From: Pseudomonas umsongensis
GTDB lineage: Bacteria > Pseudomonadota > Gammaproteobacteria > Pseudomonadales > Pseudomonadaceae
NCBI RefSeq assembly: GCF_002236105.1
Contig: NZ_NIWU01000001.1
Location: 496,001 to 560,000 of the forward strand
DNA: 64,000 nucleotides
Reading direction: 5' to 3'
The position numbers and the translations under genes are program-made. The first letter of the stretch is position 1. The number at the start of each line of letters is the position of its first letter. Below, piece by piece: positions 1 to 8,811 of this stretch. Under the pieces are notes generated by a model. The model worked only from the letters and a program-made list of their open reading frames with translations. It did not search any database and had not been told where the DNA came from.

Positions 1-640
1 CGGTTTCCCCACTGCGCAATGCCTGCGTTCGGCCATCGTGGTTAACGGGGCGCTCGCGATCAACAGCAAAGCGAGCCGGCCTTAAAGCCGACCTGACTTT
101 GACAGGTGTACCTCGATCCCCTGTAGGAGCGAGCATGCTCCGGGCGGCGTTCCGTCGATTGATCGTTCCCACGCTCTGCGTGGGAATGCCGCCAGGGACG
201 CTCCGCGTTCCGCTGACGACGCATTAATTGAGCCGTGCGCAACGGTGATGCGAAGCGTCACAGCAAGCTATGTGTGAGATTTATTGTCGGAGTACATATC
301 CATTGCTGCGGTAACGGCGGCTTATGGTTTCGCTTTTACAGCGACTCCCTTTTTCAAACGCCGGAGTGCCGGCCCAGCAAAAAGGAAGCAAAAGGCTTTG
401 CCCCACCACTCGGTGCCTCGCTTGGGCTCGGCATGCCAGAACGAAGGCATGGCTCCGTGGGTCGCCGCGATGGGCCATCCTTGGCCCAGCGCGGCTAAAC
501 CGGCGTCCTGCCGGTTTCCCCACTGCGCAATGCTGCTTCGGCCATCGTGGTTAACGGGGCGCTTGCGATCAACAGCAAAGCGAGGCGGCCTGACAGCCGA
601 CCTGACTTTTACGGTTGTACTTGAATGTCGAAACCCTATA
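1..640. repeat. Mosaic intergenic repeat block, copy 1
   Basis: No convincing gene lies in these 640 bases. The block holds segments that recur elsewhere in the window, here in the opposite orientation to the copies at 39263-40421 and 41745-42300. They include a GGAGCGAGCATGCTC palindrome near 126-140, a CCCACGCTCTGCGTGGG hairpin near 168-184, a stretch from about 296 to 420 ending in the ACTCGGTGCCTCGC module, and two copies of the GGCCATCGTGGTTAACGGGG module (about 32 and 539). Several overlapping open frames here, on both strands, are products of the repeat and not genes. Confidence 0.85.
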
Positions 641-655
641 GCTGCAGCGCGACCC

Positions 656-1684
656 TCACTCGAAGGCGCGCCGGTAGGCAAACAGACCAGGCATGCCGCC
701 GGTCATCACAAACAGCAGATTGCTCCCCGCCCGGTAATCACCCCGGCGTACAGCCGCGAGCAGTCCGGCGAAAGCCTTGCCGCCGTAGACGGGATCGGTG
801 AGCAAGCCTTCCTGGGACGCCAGCAGGCGTACCGCTTCGAGCATCGCTTCGGTCGGCGCGCCATAGGCATCGCCGCGTTGGCTGCCATCCACGCGAATCG
901 AGTGGTCGGCCAGCGTCGTGGACCGGTCAAGCAGCTGCAGGACCTGTCGGGTTTTTTCCAGGGTCGTGGTCGCGGCCTGTTCCTCCGTCGCCAGCACCGA
1001 GTAGCCGAGGATTTGCGTCGAGGCACCAGCCAGGGTGACGCCGGCCAATAAACCTGAGTGCGTGCCAGCGCTGCCATTGGGCACGATGATTTGCTCGAAA
1101 TGCATATCCAGCGCCTCCGCCTGGCGCAGGATCTCGCCTGCGCAGGCGGCATAACCCAGGCTGCCCCGAGGGCTGGACCCGCCGAGGGGCATCACGAAGG
1201 GCCTCTTGCCTTGGCCCTTGAGCGTGTCGACCAACTGCGTCGCGTAGGCATCGGGCAAGACACCCCGAGCCAGCCGATGGACCTTCGCGCCAAACAAGGC
1301 ATCCAGCAGCACATTGCCGTTGTGGCAAAAGTCGTCATCGGTGCGCACGGCCGAGGGTGTCAGGATCAGCTCGCAGGCGAGGCCATGACGGGCCGCCACG
1401 GCCGCGGTCAGTCGTGCGTGATTGGATTGCAAACCGCCCCAGGTCACCAGTGTGTCGGCGCCTTCGGCCAAGGCTTCGCCGAGCAGGAACTCCAGTTTGC
1501 GCAGTTTGTTGCCACCGCCGCCAAGACCGGTCAGGTCGTCGCGCTTGACGTAGAGCTGACAGCCATTGAGTTCGGGCAAGTCGCTCAAGCGGGACAGCTT
1601 CTGGATCGGCGTCGGGCCTTCGAGCAGGGCCACCCGTGGGTAGGCGGCCAGCGCGGCATCAAGATGATTCAAGTCGTTGGGCAT
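656..1684 (-). CDS. dcyD: D-cysteine desulfhydrase / ACC-deaminase-like PLP enzyme
   Basis: Fold-type II PLP enzyme of 342 residues. The D-cysteine desulfhydrase family converts D-cysteine to pyruvate, ammonia and sulfide in the cytoplasm, and related members are ACC deaminases. The candidate PLP lysine is K60 in GGGGNKLRKLEF, and the QSNHARL motif (residues 86-92) would hold the substrate carboxylate. The glycine-rich phosphate loop GSAGTHSGL lies in the C-terminal half. The ATG at 1684 is preferred over an upstream GTG at 1729 because family proteins start with a short MPNDLNHLDAALA-type segment. It is divergent from the MFS gene at 1903, and its 3' end abuts a repeat block. D-Cys desulfhydrase versus ACC deaminase cannot be settled by eye. 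Confidence 0.85.
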   Translation of the reverse strand: MPNDLNHLDAALAAYPRVALLEGPTPIQKLSRLSDLPELNGCQLYVKRDDLTGLGGGGNKLRKLEFLLGEALAEGADTLVTWGGLQSNHARLTAAVAARHGLACELILTPSAVRTDDDFCHNGNVLLDALFGAKVHRLARGVLPDAYATQLVDTLKGQGKRPFVMPLGGSSPRGSLGYAACAGEILRQAEALDMHFEQIIVPNGSAGTHSGLLAGVTLAGASTQILGYSVLATEEQAATTTLEKTRQVLQLLDRSTTLADHSIRVDGSQRGDAYGAPTEAMLEAVRLLASQEGLLTDPVYGGKAFAGLLAAVRRGDYRAGSNLLFVMTGGMPGLFAYRRAFE

Positions 1685-1780
1685 GAAGGTTCGCTCGTGG
1701 AGTGAAGGAATTTGAACGCCATCGACCACTGTAAAAAGCTCTGGTTCGAAGATATACCACCGGCAAGGAATTACAGTTGA

Positions 1781-1791
1781 TACACCGTGTA
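1781..1791. promoter_or_regulatory. Small palindrome in the divergent promoter region
   Basis: TACACCGTGTA is an 11-bp perfect palindrome inside a wider imperfect one (TGATACAC ... GTGTAATGA), lying between the divergent PLP enzyme (start 1684) and MFS gene (start 1903). The size and A/T-flanked ACAC/GTGT arms would suit a GntR- or Lrp-type operator, but no regulator gene is adjacent. Inference only. Confidence 0.3.
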
Positions 1792-1902
1792 ATGAATGCG
1801 TGCATCTCTAATACAGATGTCATCGATCTTGATAAATCGTTTCACGAGATATATTGACGCGAGATAAGGTCTGCCGCATTCGCCTGCGGAGTACCTGGTC
1901 CC

Positions 1903-3153
1903 ATGAATTATGCCGAGCGCAATCTTGCCTATTGGCGTCGCAACCTGGCTGTTTGTGTATTCGGCTCGTTCACCACATTGGTGAGCCTGAGCATGCTGTT
2001 GCCTTTCCTGCCGCTCTATGTGCAGCAACTGGGCGTCACTGAGCAGGCCGATGTGGTGCAGTGGTCCGCGGTAGCGTTCGGCGCGACATTCTTTGGCACG
2101 GCGATCACTGCACCGCTCTGGGGCCGCTTGGCTGATCGTTTTGGGCGTAAACCGATGCTGGTCCGCGCGGCCATCGGCATGGCGATCGTGATGTCGCTGA
2201 TCGGGCTGGCGCGGGACGTTACCGATCTGGTGGCGCTGCGCCTGATCGCCGGGCTCATCGGCGGTTATGCCTCGGCTTCGATCGTGATGATCGGTTCCCA
2301 GGTGCCACGGGAAAAGGCCGGTTGGGCACTGGGCGTGCTGTCGACGGGGGCGTTGTCCGGCAACCTGATCGGGCCGCTGGTAGGTGGATTCCTCCCGCAG
2401 TGGGTAGGTATTCGTGGCACTTTTTTTGTTGGCGGCGCAATGATCGCCGTGGCGGCGATCACCACCATCGTACTGATTCGTGAGTCGTTCGATCGTAGTT
2501 CGGACGGGGCCCGACGCGCCAAAAAAATCCCGGTCGAAGGTGCCGGTTCTCGATGGCCGATCATTGGCGCACTGCTGATGACGGCAATGATGGTGCTGCT
2601 GGCCAACATGTCGATCGAACCGATCATCACTGTCTACATCGGTCATCTGGGCGTGGCCCTTGATGATCAGGCGCAGATTGCCGGCGTGGTAATGGCCTGT
2701 TCGGCGCTGGGCAGCATCCTGACTGCCGCCAGGCTGGGGGCACTGGCCGATCGAGTCGGCAGCTGGAATGTGATCATCGGATGCCTGGTGCTGACGGCCA
2801 TCGTCATGGTGCCCCAGGCATTCGTTACGCAGTGGTGGCAACTGGCAGTGTTGCGCGCCCTGATGGGCATGACCATAGCCGGGCTGCTGCCGGCGATTGC
2901 CAAGCTGATCCGGCAATCGGTCGAGGACCACGACAGCGGAAGAATCCTCGGCTATCTGCAATCGGCACAGTTCTCCGGGCAGGTGATCGGGCCCCTGATC
3001 GGTGGCCAGATCGGCGCCCATTTCGGGTTGCACCACGTGTTCCTGGTGACTGCCGCGCTGCTGGTGTTGTGCGCCGGAATCAATGGCTGGGTGAGAAGTG
3101 AAGCGGGAATCCAAAGTAGTAAATTCACCAAAAGCGATCAGCCGGATCATTAA
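1903..3153 (+). CDS. MFS efflux transporter, 12 TM
   Basis: Major facilitator superfamily protein of 416 residues with the usual two sets of six hydrophobic segments. The loop 2-3 signature appears as GRLADRFGRKPM (about residues 74-85), and the second half has a weaker equivalent, ARLGALADRVGS. Length and layout fit drug or metabolite exporters of the DHA1 group. An RBS-like GCGGAG lies about 11 bases before the ATG. It is divergent from the D-cysteine desulfhydrase-like gene, so cysteine or amino-acid efflux is possible but unproven. The stop codon lies inside the operator-like motif of the next operon. Confidence 0.88.
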   Translation: MNYAERNLAYWRRNLAVCVFGSFTTLVSLSMLLPFLPLYVQQLGVTEQADVVQWSAVAFGATFFGTAITAPLWGRLADRFGRKPMLVRAAIGMAIVMSLIGLARDVTDLVALRLIAGLIGGYASASIVMIGSQVPREKAGWALGVLSTGALSGNLIGPLVGGFLPQWVGIRGTFFVGGAMIAVAAITTIVLIRESFDRSSDGARRAKKIPVEGAGSRWPIIGALLMTAMMVLLANMSIEPIITVYIGHLGVALDDQAQIAGVVMACSALGSILTAARLGALADRVGSWNVIIGCLVLTAIVMVPQAFVTQWWQLAVLRALMGMTIAGLLPAIAKLIRQSVEDHDSGRILGYLQSAQFSGQVIGPLIGGQIGAHFGLHHVFLVTAALLVLCAGINGWVRSEAGIQSSKFTKSDQPDH

Positions 3154-3172
3154 TGATCATTTTACATGATCA
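3145..3172 (+). promoter_or_regulatory. Operator-like repeat upstream of the symporter operon
   Basis: Two 8-bp palindromes ATGATCAT (3153-3160 and 3166-3173) flank TTTAC. The 26 bases 3145-3170 match 8687-8712 at 25 of 26 positions, in the same orientation relative to the downstream operon. The core GATCATTTTAC also recurs as GATCACTTTAC at 7945-7955 beside the LysR gene. This looks like a shared LysR-type binding site located about 110-140 bp before the DUF485 start. Confidence 0.6.
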
Positions 3173-3282
3173 TCTGCCGGGCATAGGTTTAAGGGGCACA
3201 GATACCGCAGCCAGTGGCGGATCGAGTCTGAATCTGAGGCTGTGGAACAACAATAACGCTACCACTGCTACACGGAGTCAAC

Positions 3283-3597
3283 GTGAACCATGCAACCGAA
3301 TCAGCCAGAATCCGCAACCATCCCCGGTATAAGGAGCTGGTCTCGCGGCAGCGAACGTTCGTCGCCAGCCTGACCGCGGCAACCCTTGTCCCGTACTTCA
3401 CGTTCATCCTCGTTGCCGCCTTCGCGCCCCAGTTGCTGGCGACGAAACTTTCCGCGACCAGCATCATCAGTATCGGTTGGCCTTTAGGTGCCGTGTTCAT
3501 CGTCGGGGCCTGGTTGTTCACCGGGCTGTACATCCATCGCGCCAATGGTGAATTCGATGACCTGACCGCAGAAATCCGCGCGGGGGGCATCGTATGA
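3283..3597 (+). CDS. yjcH: DUF485 inner-membrane protein (YjcH-like)
   Basis: A 104-residue protein with two hydrophobic segments (about residues 34-54 and 66-88), typical of the DUF485 family. DUF485 genes are nearly always paired with an ActP-type sodium:solute symporter, and the symporter follows here with an ATGA overlap. The start is GTG, with CGGAG a few bases upstream. It is the first gene of the 3283-6899 operon and probably an accessory subunit or modulator of the symporter, although its biochemical role is unknown in the family. Confidence 0.9.
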   Translation: MNHATESARIRNHPRYKELVSRQRTFVASLTAATLVPYFTFILVAAFAPQLLATKLSATSIISIGWPLGAVFIVGAWLFTGLYIHRANGEFDDLTAEIRAGGIV

Positions 3598-5267
3598 AGC
3601 GCCTCCTCATGAACCTCATCCTTCCCGTCCTGCTCTGTGTATTTGCGGCTCGCGCCATGGCCGGTGACGTCATCCAGGGCGTCGAGAAACAGCCGATCAA
3701 CATCACCGCCATCAGCATGTTCCTGGTCTTCGTCGTGACAACCCTCGGCATCACGTACTGGGCCGCCTCAAAAACCCGATCCATGGATGATTTCTACACC
3801 GCCGGCGGTGGCATCAGCGGCTTCCAGAACGGGTTGGCACTGGCCGGTGACTACATGTCGGCGGCGGCGTTGCTGGGGGTCACCAGCATGATCTTCTTCA
3901 ACGGCTTCGATGGCGTGCTGTACTCGATCAGCTTCTTTGTTGCCTGGCCCTTGCTGTTGTTTCTGTTCGCCGAGCGCATCCGCAACCTGGGGCGTATCAC
4001 CATCTCCGATATCGCTTCATTCCGCCTCGATCAAAACCGCATCCGCACGATGACGGCCTTCGGTTCGTTGACGGTGGTGTGCTTTTACCTGGTGGTCCAG
4101 ATGGTGGGAGCAGGGCAGTTGATCCAGCTGCTGTTCGGTCTGCCGTACAACTATGCGGTGGTTGCCGTGGGGCTGTTGATGGCGGTCTACGTCACCTTCG
4201 GCGGCATGGTCGCCACCACCTGGGTGCAGATCATCAAGGCCGGGTTGCTGCTGGTGGGCGGGACGCTGCTGGCATTTCTGGCGCTGAGCAAGTTCGGCTT
4301 TTCCTTCGACCTGTTGTTTGAAAAAGCCGTGGCCGCGCACCGCGATGGCGAGCGGATCCTGCTGCCGAGCAAACTGGTGGCCGACCCGCTGTCGCTGATC
4401 TCATTGGCGCTGGGACTGGTATTTGGCACCGCAGGACTGCCGCATATCCTGATGCGCTTCTTCACCGTGCCGGACGCCAGGCAGGCGCGTAAATCGGTGT
4501 TCGTCGCCACGGGTTTCATCGGCTTTTTCTACCTGATCGTGGGCGTGCTGGGCCTGGCGGCCATCGTGATCGTCGGGCAAGACCCGGCCTTCTACGAGTC
4601 CGGCAATCTGGCGGGCAAGCTGATCGGCGGCAGTAACATGCCGGTGATGCACCTGGCCAAAGCCGTGGGTGGCGACCTGTTGCTGGGCTTTATTTCCGCC
4701 GTGGCGTTCGCGACGATCCTGGCGGTGGTGTCGGGGCTGACCATGGCCGGCACATCGGCGATCTCCCATGACTTGTACGTGATGGTGGTCAGGAAGGGTA
4801 AGGCCGAAGCCAAGGACGAACGCCGCGTTTCGCGCATTGCCTCGGTGGGCATCGGCATCGTCGCGGTGGTGCTGGGGATTCTGTTCAAGGATCAGAACAT
4901 TGCCTTTCTGGTCGCGCTGACGTTCGGCGTGGCGGCCTCGGTCAACTTCCCGATCCTGGTGCTCTCGATGTACTGGAAAGGGCTGACCACCCGTGGCGCG
5001 CTGATCGGCGGTGTCGCCGGGCTGGTGAGTGCGGTGGGGCTGGTCATTCTTTCGCCGGCGGTGTGGGTCAAGGTGCTGGGCAATGCCGAGGCGATCTTTC
5101 CCTATGACTACCCGGCGATCATCTCGATGAACGTGGCATTCCTGTTCACCTGGCTGGGCTCGGTGACTGACCGCAGCCGTGGCGCGGTGCTCGAGCGCGA
5201 GCGTTTCGATGATCAGTTGATCCGCGCCCAGACCGGGCTCGGCGCCGCGCAGGCGGTCAACCACTAA
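3594..5267 (+). CDS. actP: ActP-like sodium:solute symporter
   Basis: SSS-family permease of 557 residues with a cleavable-looking N-terminus ([21 protein letters not shown], cleavage near AMA-G) followed by about 13 membrane segments. The early segment [16 protein letters not shown] and [16 protein letters not shown] are the usual acetate/glycolate permease signatures. Homologues take up short monocarboxylates with sodium. In this locus the neighbours act on nitronates and malonate semialdehyde, so a small nitro- or carboxylic acid such as 3-nitropropionate is a plausible cargo, which is inference. It overlaps the DUF485 gene by four bases. Confidence 0.9.
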   Translation: MKRLLMNLILPVLLCVFAARAMAGDVIQGVEKQPINITAISMFLVFVVTTLGITYWAASKTRSMDDFYTAGGGISGFQNGLALAGDYMSAAALLGVTSMIFFNGFDGVLYSISFFVAWPLLLFLFAERIRNLGRITISDIASFRLDQNRIRTMTAFGSLTVVCFYLVVQMVGAGQLIQLLFGLPYNYAVVAVGLLMAVYVTFGGMVATTWVQIIKAGLLLVGGTLLAFLALSKFGFSFDLLFEKAVAAHRDGERILLPSKLVADPLSLISLALGLVFGTAGLPHILMRFFTVPDARQARKSVFVATGFIGFFYLIVGVLGLAAIVIVGQDPAFYESGNLAGKLIGGSNMPVMHLAKAVGGDLLLGFISAVAFATILAVVSGLTMAGTSAISHDLYVMVVRKGKAEAKDERRVSRIASVGIGIVAVVLGILFKDQNIAFLVALTFGVAASVNFPILVLSMYWKGLTTRGALIGGVAGLVSAVGLVILSPAVWVKVLGNAEAIFPYDYPAIISMNVAFLFTWLGSVTDRSRGAVLERERFDDQLIRAQTGLGAAQAVNH

Positions 5268-5321
5268 GACCTTCGCGGTCCATCCTTTCCTGATTTGCGC
5301 ATTCTGTAAAAGGAGTCAGCC

Positions 5322-5876
5322 ATGCAACTACGCGACAATGGCCTGAGATTTTCACCCATCACCGTTGCCCTGCACTGGGTCGTGGCGATTTCGCTGCTGG
5401 CGATTTTCGGCCTGCAACTGTGGATCGGCCACGCCTCCAGCGAGGCGCAGCAACTGGCGCTTGGCCGGGTACAAAACCTGCTGGGGCTGATTCTGTTCCT
5501 CGTCTCGTCCTACCGGTTCTGGGCGCGGATCACCTCCTATCATCCGCTGCCGGTAGGCACGCCGAACCCGATCGAAGTGATCATCAGCCGTTCGGTGGCG
5601 GTGTCGCTGGCCTTGGCGATGGTGCTGTTGCCGATCGCGGTTTGGGCTTCGCGGGCCGCCGCCGGCGAGGTGCTGCAACTGCCCGGCGGATTATGGATTC
5701 CGTCGCTCCTGCCGGTTAACCCCACCTTGAAGCATGTGGTCGATGTGCTGTTCGCCATTGGCGCCTCCGCGTTCCTCGCAGGGCTCGCGCTGCATGTTTT
5801 CGGTGCCGCGAAAAATCACTTTCTCCTGAAGAACAACACGCTCAAGCGGATGCTTGGCAAACATGTGGAGCTGTGA
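5322..5876 (+). CDS. Cytochrome b561-family membrane protein
   Basis: A 184-residue protein with four hydrophobic segments and the N-terminal pattern of bacterial cytochrome b561. Candidate haem-ligand histidines are H18 (VALHWVV) and H37 (WIGHAS) near the first segment, plus the histidine of LALHVFGAAKNH in the last. The family passes electrons between quinol and other acceptors in the inner membrane. It stands between the symporter and a nitronate monooxygenase in one operon, with AGGAG before the ATG. It may serve as an electron sink for the pathway, but no partner is evident. Confidence 0.85.
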   Translation: MQLRDNGLRFSPITVALHWVVAISLLAIFGLQLWIGHASSEAQQLALGRVQNLLGLILFLVSSYRFWARITSYHPLPVGTPNPIEVIISRSVAVSLALAMVLLPIAVWASRAAAGEVLQLPGGLWIPSLLPVNPTLKHVVDVLFAIGASAFLAGLALHVFGAAKNHFLLKNNTLKRMLGKHVEL

Positions 5877-5879
5877 GTC

Positions 5880-6899
5880 ATGAAACAGGACAAAACCGTT
5901 TTTTCGGGTAATGTCGTCACCCGGCTCTGCGGCGTGAACTACCCGATCTTCCTCGGCGGCATGGCCGCCATTTCCGGCCCGCAACTGGTCGGGGCCGTGG
6001 CCAACGCCGGGGGCATGGGCGTGCTCGGCGGCTTGCGCCTGCCACCTTTGGCCTTGCGTCGCTGGATCGAGGAAACACGGGCACTGACCGACCAGCCCTT
6101 CGGGGTGAACCTGGTGCCGCAGTTCGGCGGGCCGGATGTGTTCGAAGCGCAGTTCCAGGTGATCCTCAAGCAAAAGCCCAGATTGCTGTCGCTGTTCTAT
6201 GCCGAGAAATATGCCGCCGACATGATTCCCCGGGCGAAAGACGCCGGGCTGCTGGTGATGGTGCAAGCGGGGTCGGTGGAGCTGGCCCGAATCGCCATCG
6301 CCCAGGGCGCGGACATCATCATTGCCCAGGGCAGTGAAAGTGGTGGGCACCTCAATCGCGGCACGATCGGCATCATGCCGTTGTTGACGTCGATCCTGGC
6401 CGTCGCCGAGGGCAAGCCGGTGCTGGCGGCCGGCGGTATCGTCCACGGCGATGATGTGCGTGCACTGATGTCGCTCGGCGCGTCAGGGGTGGTGGTGGGC
6501 ACGGCGTTCATTGCCACCGACGAGTCCAACGCCCATCCGCTGTACAAACAGAAGATTGTCGAGGCGACTACCGATGACACGGAGTACCGCACCGGCTATT
6601 CGTTCGGTTGGACCTACGGCACGCCGCACCGGGTGATTCCCAATCGGGACAAGTGGAACCTGCTGCGCTTTATCGGTGGCGGGGCCCGGGCGATTGACAA
6701 GCCACGGATGGCGCAGAAGCTGTCGCTGTATGCGGGGCAGGGGGTGGGCAAGATCCACAGTGTCGTGCCGGCGGCCGAGCGGGTGGCGGAGCTGGCGTGC
6801 GGGCTGGATCAGTTGTCTGTAACCGAGAGAAAGGTCACGGACTACGCTGCGACAGGACGGTTCCTGAACGAGCAGAGAAGGACACTCGGCTGGCAGTGA
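5880..6899 (+). CDS. Nitronate monooxygenase family flavoprotein (first copy)
   Basis: FMN-dependent TIM-barrel protein of 339 residues. The N-terminal YPIFLGGMA and ANAGGMGVLGG motifs, FGVNL at 74-78, the SESGGH segment with H157 in the position of the catalytic base, AAGGI (183-187) and GTAFI follow the nitronate monooxygenase order. Such enzymes oxidise alkyl or propionate nitronates to the carbonyl compound plus nitrite. It begins 3 bases after the cytochrome b561 stop and ends at a REP pair. It is more divergent from PA4202-type enzymes than the copy at 10882, so its substrate may differ. Confidence 0.85.
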   Translation: MKQDKTVFSGNVVTRLCGVNYPIFLGGMAAISGPQLVGAVANAGGMGVLGGLRLPPLALRRWIEETRALTDQPFGVNLVPQFGGPDVFEAQFQVILKQKPRLLSLFYAEKYAADMIPRAKDAGLLVMVQAGSVELARIAIAQGADIIIAQGSESGGHLNRGTIGIMPLLTSILAVAEGKPVLAAGGIVHGDDVRALMSLGASGVVVGTAFIATDESNAHPLYKQKIVEATTDDTEYRTGYSFGWTYGTPHRVIPNRDKWNLLRFIGGGARAIDKPRMAQKLSLYAGQGVGKIHSVVPAAERVAELACGLDQLSVTERKVTDYAATGRFLNEQRRTLGWQ

Positions 6900-6903
6900 A
6901 CCC

Positions 6904-6993
6904 TGTGGGAGCGAGCCTGCTCGCGAAGGCGACAGCACATCCAGAATGGATGTCGACTGAACCACCGCTTTCGCGAGCAGGCTCGCTCCCACA
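6904..6993. repeat. REP pair (inverted), GTGGGAGCGAGCCTGCTCGCGA type
   Basis: Two copies of the GGGAGCGAGCCTGCTCGCGA palindrome face each other at 6904-6927 and 6971-6993. They lie between convergent genes (the nitronate monooxygenase ending at 6899 and the LysR gene ending at 7011). The same pair occurs at 16779-16878 and 26094-26195. It may act as a bidirectional transcript stabiliser or terminator. Confidence 0.85.
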
Positions 6994-7010
6994 GTGGTTG
7001 CCGATGTAGT

Positions 7011-7898
7011 TCAAGCCACCGCCGGCCGGGCGATCTGTTGTTGCGCCAGGCCGATGAACGCGCTCATCGCCGAGGTGATCATCGTGTCGTTGCGGCGGAT
7101 GAACACCGTGGAGACATTGGCGAATTCCGCTGGCAGGGTGTGGCAGCGGATGGCATGGCGCACGCTGCAGTTTTCTGCGATGGCCTTGGGCAACAGGGTC
7201 ACGCCCATGCCCGCCGCCACGCACGACAGGATGCCGTCGAGCGTGCCCAGTTCCATGATCTGGTTGGGCACAAGACCCACCTGGTAGAACCAGTTCTCCA
7301 GGGTCGAGCGATAGAAGCAGCCGGTGCGGAACACCAGCACGGTCTGCTGGGGCATTTTCTCGATCAACGCCGGCAACGTTTCGAACTGGCTGCTGCTGAC
7401 CAGCACCAACTCTTCGCAAAACACCTCTTCCTGGGCCAGCGCCGAGTTCTGGTGAAAGCCGCCGACGAAGGCACCGTCGAGGCGATGGGCTTCAATGGCC
7501 TTGATCAACTCGACCGTGGTGCCGGTGAGCAACGACAACTGCACGTCGGGATACTGCTCGCGGTAGCGGGTCAGCACTTGCGGCAAGCGAATGGCAGCGG
7601 TGGTCTCCATCGAGCCGAGCCTGAGCAGGCCGCTCGGGCTGCCGGTGTCCATCAGGGCGCTGCGGCTCTCGTCGGTGAGTTGCAGGATGCGCCGCGCATA
7701 ACCGAGAAAGGTCTCGCCCGCCGAGGTGAGTACCACGCCTGATTTCTTGCGGATGAACAGTTCGCGATTGAGTTCGGCTTCCAGTTCCTTGACGCGCATG
7801 GTGACGTTGGACTGCACGGTATTCACCTGCAACGCGGCGGCGGTGAAGCTGCCCAGTTCGGCCACGGCGCAGAAAATCTTCAGTTGGCGCATTTCCAT
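7011..7898 (-). CDS. LysR-family regulator (NmoR-like by context)
   Basis: A 295-residue LysR protein. Residues 1-60 form the winged HTH (MRQLKIFCAVAELGSFTAAALQVNTVQSNVTMRVKELE, in two segments), followed by the inducer-binding domain from about residue 90. The ATG at 7898 has GGTGA six bases upstream. In P. aeruginosa a LysR gene (nmoR) stands next to the propionate-3-nitronate monooxygenase gene, and here the regulator sits between two nitronate monooxygenase operons. Its upstream region carries inverted repeats sharing a core with the two flanking operon promoters, so it is the likely local regulator, probably autoregulated. Confidence 0.9.
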   Translation of the reverse strand: MEMRQLKIFCAVAELGSFTAAALQVNTVQSNVTMRVKELEAELNRELFIRKKSGVVLTSAGETFLGYARRILQLTDESRSALMDTGSPSGLLRLGSMETTAAIRLPQVLTRYREQYPDVQLSLLTGTTVELIKAIEAHRLDGAFVGGFHQNSALAQEEVFCEELVLVSSSQFETLPALIEKMPQQTVLVFRTGCFYRSTLENWFYQVGLVPNQIMELGTLDGILSCVAAGMGVTLLPKAIAENCSVRHAIRCHTLPAEFANVSTVFIRRNDTMITSAMSAFIGLAQQQIARPAVA

Positions 7899-7923
7899 TT
7901 GTTGTCACCATCTATCAGTAGAA

Positions 7924-7982
7924 GTGATCGCAGACATGCTTAACGATCACTTTACGGCCATTTCTGGTGATTAGTAAAGTGA
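7924..7982. promoter_or_regulatory. LysR-type operator cluster between the LysR and MOSC genes
   Basis: Two nested inverted repeats are visible: GTGATCG (7924-7930) with CGATCAC (7944-7950), and TCACTTTAC (7947-7955) with GTAAAGTGA (7974-7982), the latter a perfect 9-bp pair with an 18-bp spacer. The GATCACTTTAC core is shared with the promoters at 3145 and 8687. Position and spacing suit a LysR regulator binding two adjacent sites between divergent genes. Confidence 0.6.
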
Positions 7983-8013
7983 CTAAAACCCCCTGATGAG
8001 TGAAGGTCGGCCC

Positions 8014-8679
8014 ATGACACTGATTTCGACAATCGACCATGTCTTCGCTGGAGGCCTGGCGGTATTGCAGCCTGAAGGGCAGCGCACGGGCATCTTCAAG
8101 CAACGCCAGGCAGGCCCGGTGCGCGTGGAGTTACAGGGGATCGTCGGCGACCAGCACGGCGACACCCGGGTGCACGGCGGGCCGGAAAAAGCCGTGCATC
8201 AGTATGCGGCGCAAAACTACCAGCGTCTGGCGCAGGCCTTTGCGCCCAGTGCCGCGCATCTGGTCGCGGGGAGCCTGGGGGAGAACATTTGCGCATTCGG
8301 GCTTTCGGAGCTCAACGTGCACATCGGCGACGTGTTCCGCATCGGCAACAGCTTGCTGCAGGTCTCCCAGCCGCGCAGTCCCTGCTGGAAGATCAACCAT
8401 CGTTTCGATGCCGAGCACATGTCGATGTTCGTCGCCCGGGAACGAATCACCGGCTGGTATTACCGGGTGCTCGAGCCGGGCTGGCTGCAAGCGGGGGACC
8501 GCATTGAATTGCTGGAACGGCATAACGAACGGTTTTCCATCGACCAGTTCTGGCAGGTGCAATTGGCGCACCGGCCGCTGATCGACGATTTGCTCGCGCT
8601 GGCGGACAGCGTCGGCCTGGCCGCGGACTGGAAGCGCCGCCTGGGCGAGCGGGCGAAATGGCTGCTTCATAAAATATGA
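8014..8679 (+). CDS. MOSC-domain protein (YiiM-like)
   Basis: A 221-residue protein with the MOSC fold. The motif GDQHGDTRVHGGPEKAVHQY (about residues 45-64) and the single conserved cysteine C124 (PRSPCWKIN) are the family hallmarks, with the cysteine proposed to bind molybdenum cofactor sulfur. YiiM-type proteins take part in Moco-dependent reduction of N-hydroxylated compounds. The ATG at 8014 is chosen over 7996 because GAAGG lies seven bases upstream. Its location next to nitronate oxidation genes suggests a role with reactive nitrogen intermediates, which is inference. Confidence 0.85.
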   Translation: MTLISTIDHVFAGGLAVLQPEGQRTGIFKQRQAGPVRVELQGIVGDQHGDTRVHGGPEKAVHQYAAQNYQRLAQAFAPSAAHLVAGSLGENICAFGLSELNVHIGDVFRIGNSLLQVSQPRSPCWKINHRFDAEHMSMFVARERITGWYYRVLEPGWLQAGDRIELLERHNERFSIDQFWQVQLAHRPLIDDLLALADSVGLAADWKRRLGERAKWLLHKI

Positions 8680-8686
8680 TCCATAA

Positions 8687-8712
8687 GATCATTAATCATC
8701 ATTTTACATGAT
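8687..8712 (+). promoter_or_regulatory. Operator-like repeat upstream of the semialdehyde dehydrogenase operon
   Basis: This 26-base segment matches 3145-3170 at 25 of 26 positions, including the core ATCATTTTAC followed by ATGAT. It sits just after the MOSC stop codon and 100 bases before the dehydrogenase ATG at 8812, a promoter-like position. Together with the site at 3145 and the core at 7945 it defines a putative local regulon. Confidence 0.6.
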
Positions 8713-8811
8713 TTGTCGGCGGGCCTACCTTGGGCATGTCGGGTGCGCTCAACGCCCCGGCCTGACAACAACAAGAGATGGCTCTTATCCACCACCAGGG
8801 GACAACCCGCC

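Noticed and set aside
284..1051. Plus-strand frame of 255 codons at the window start
   Set aside because: Half of it is repeat DNA and the rest is antisense to the D-cysteine desulfhydrase-like gene.
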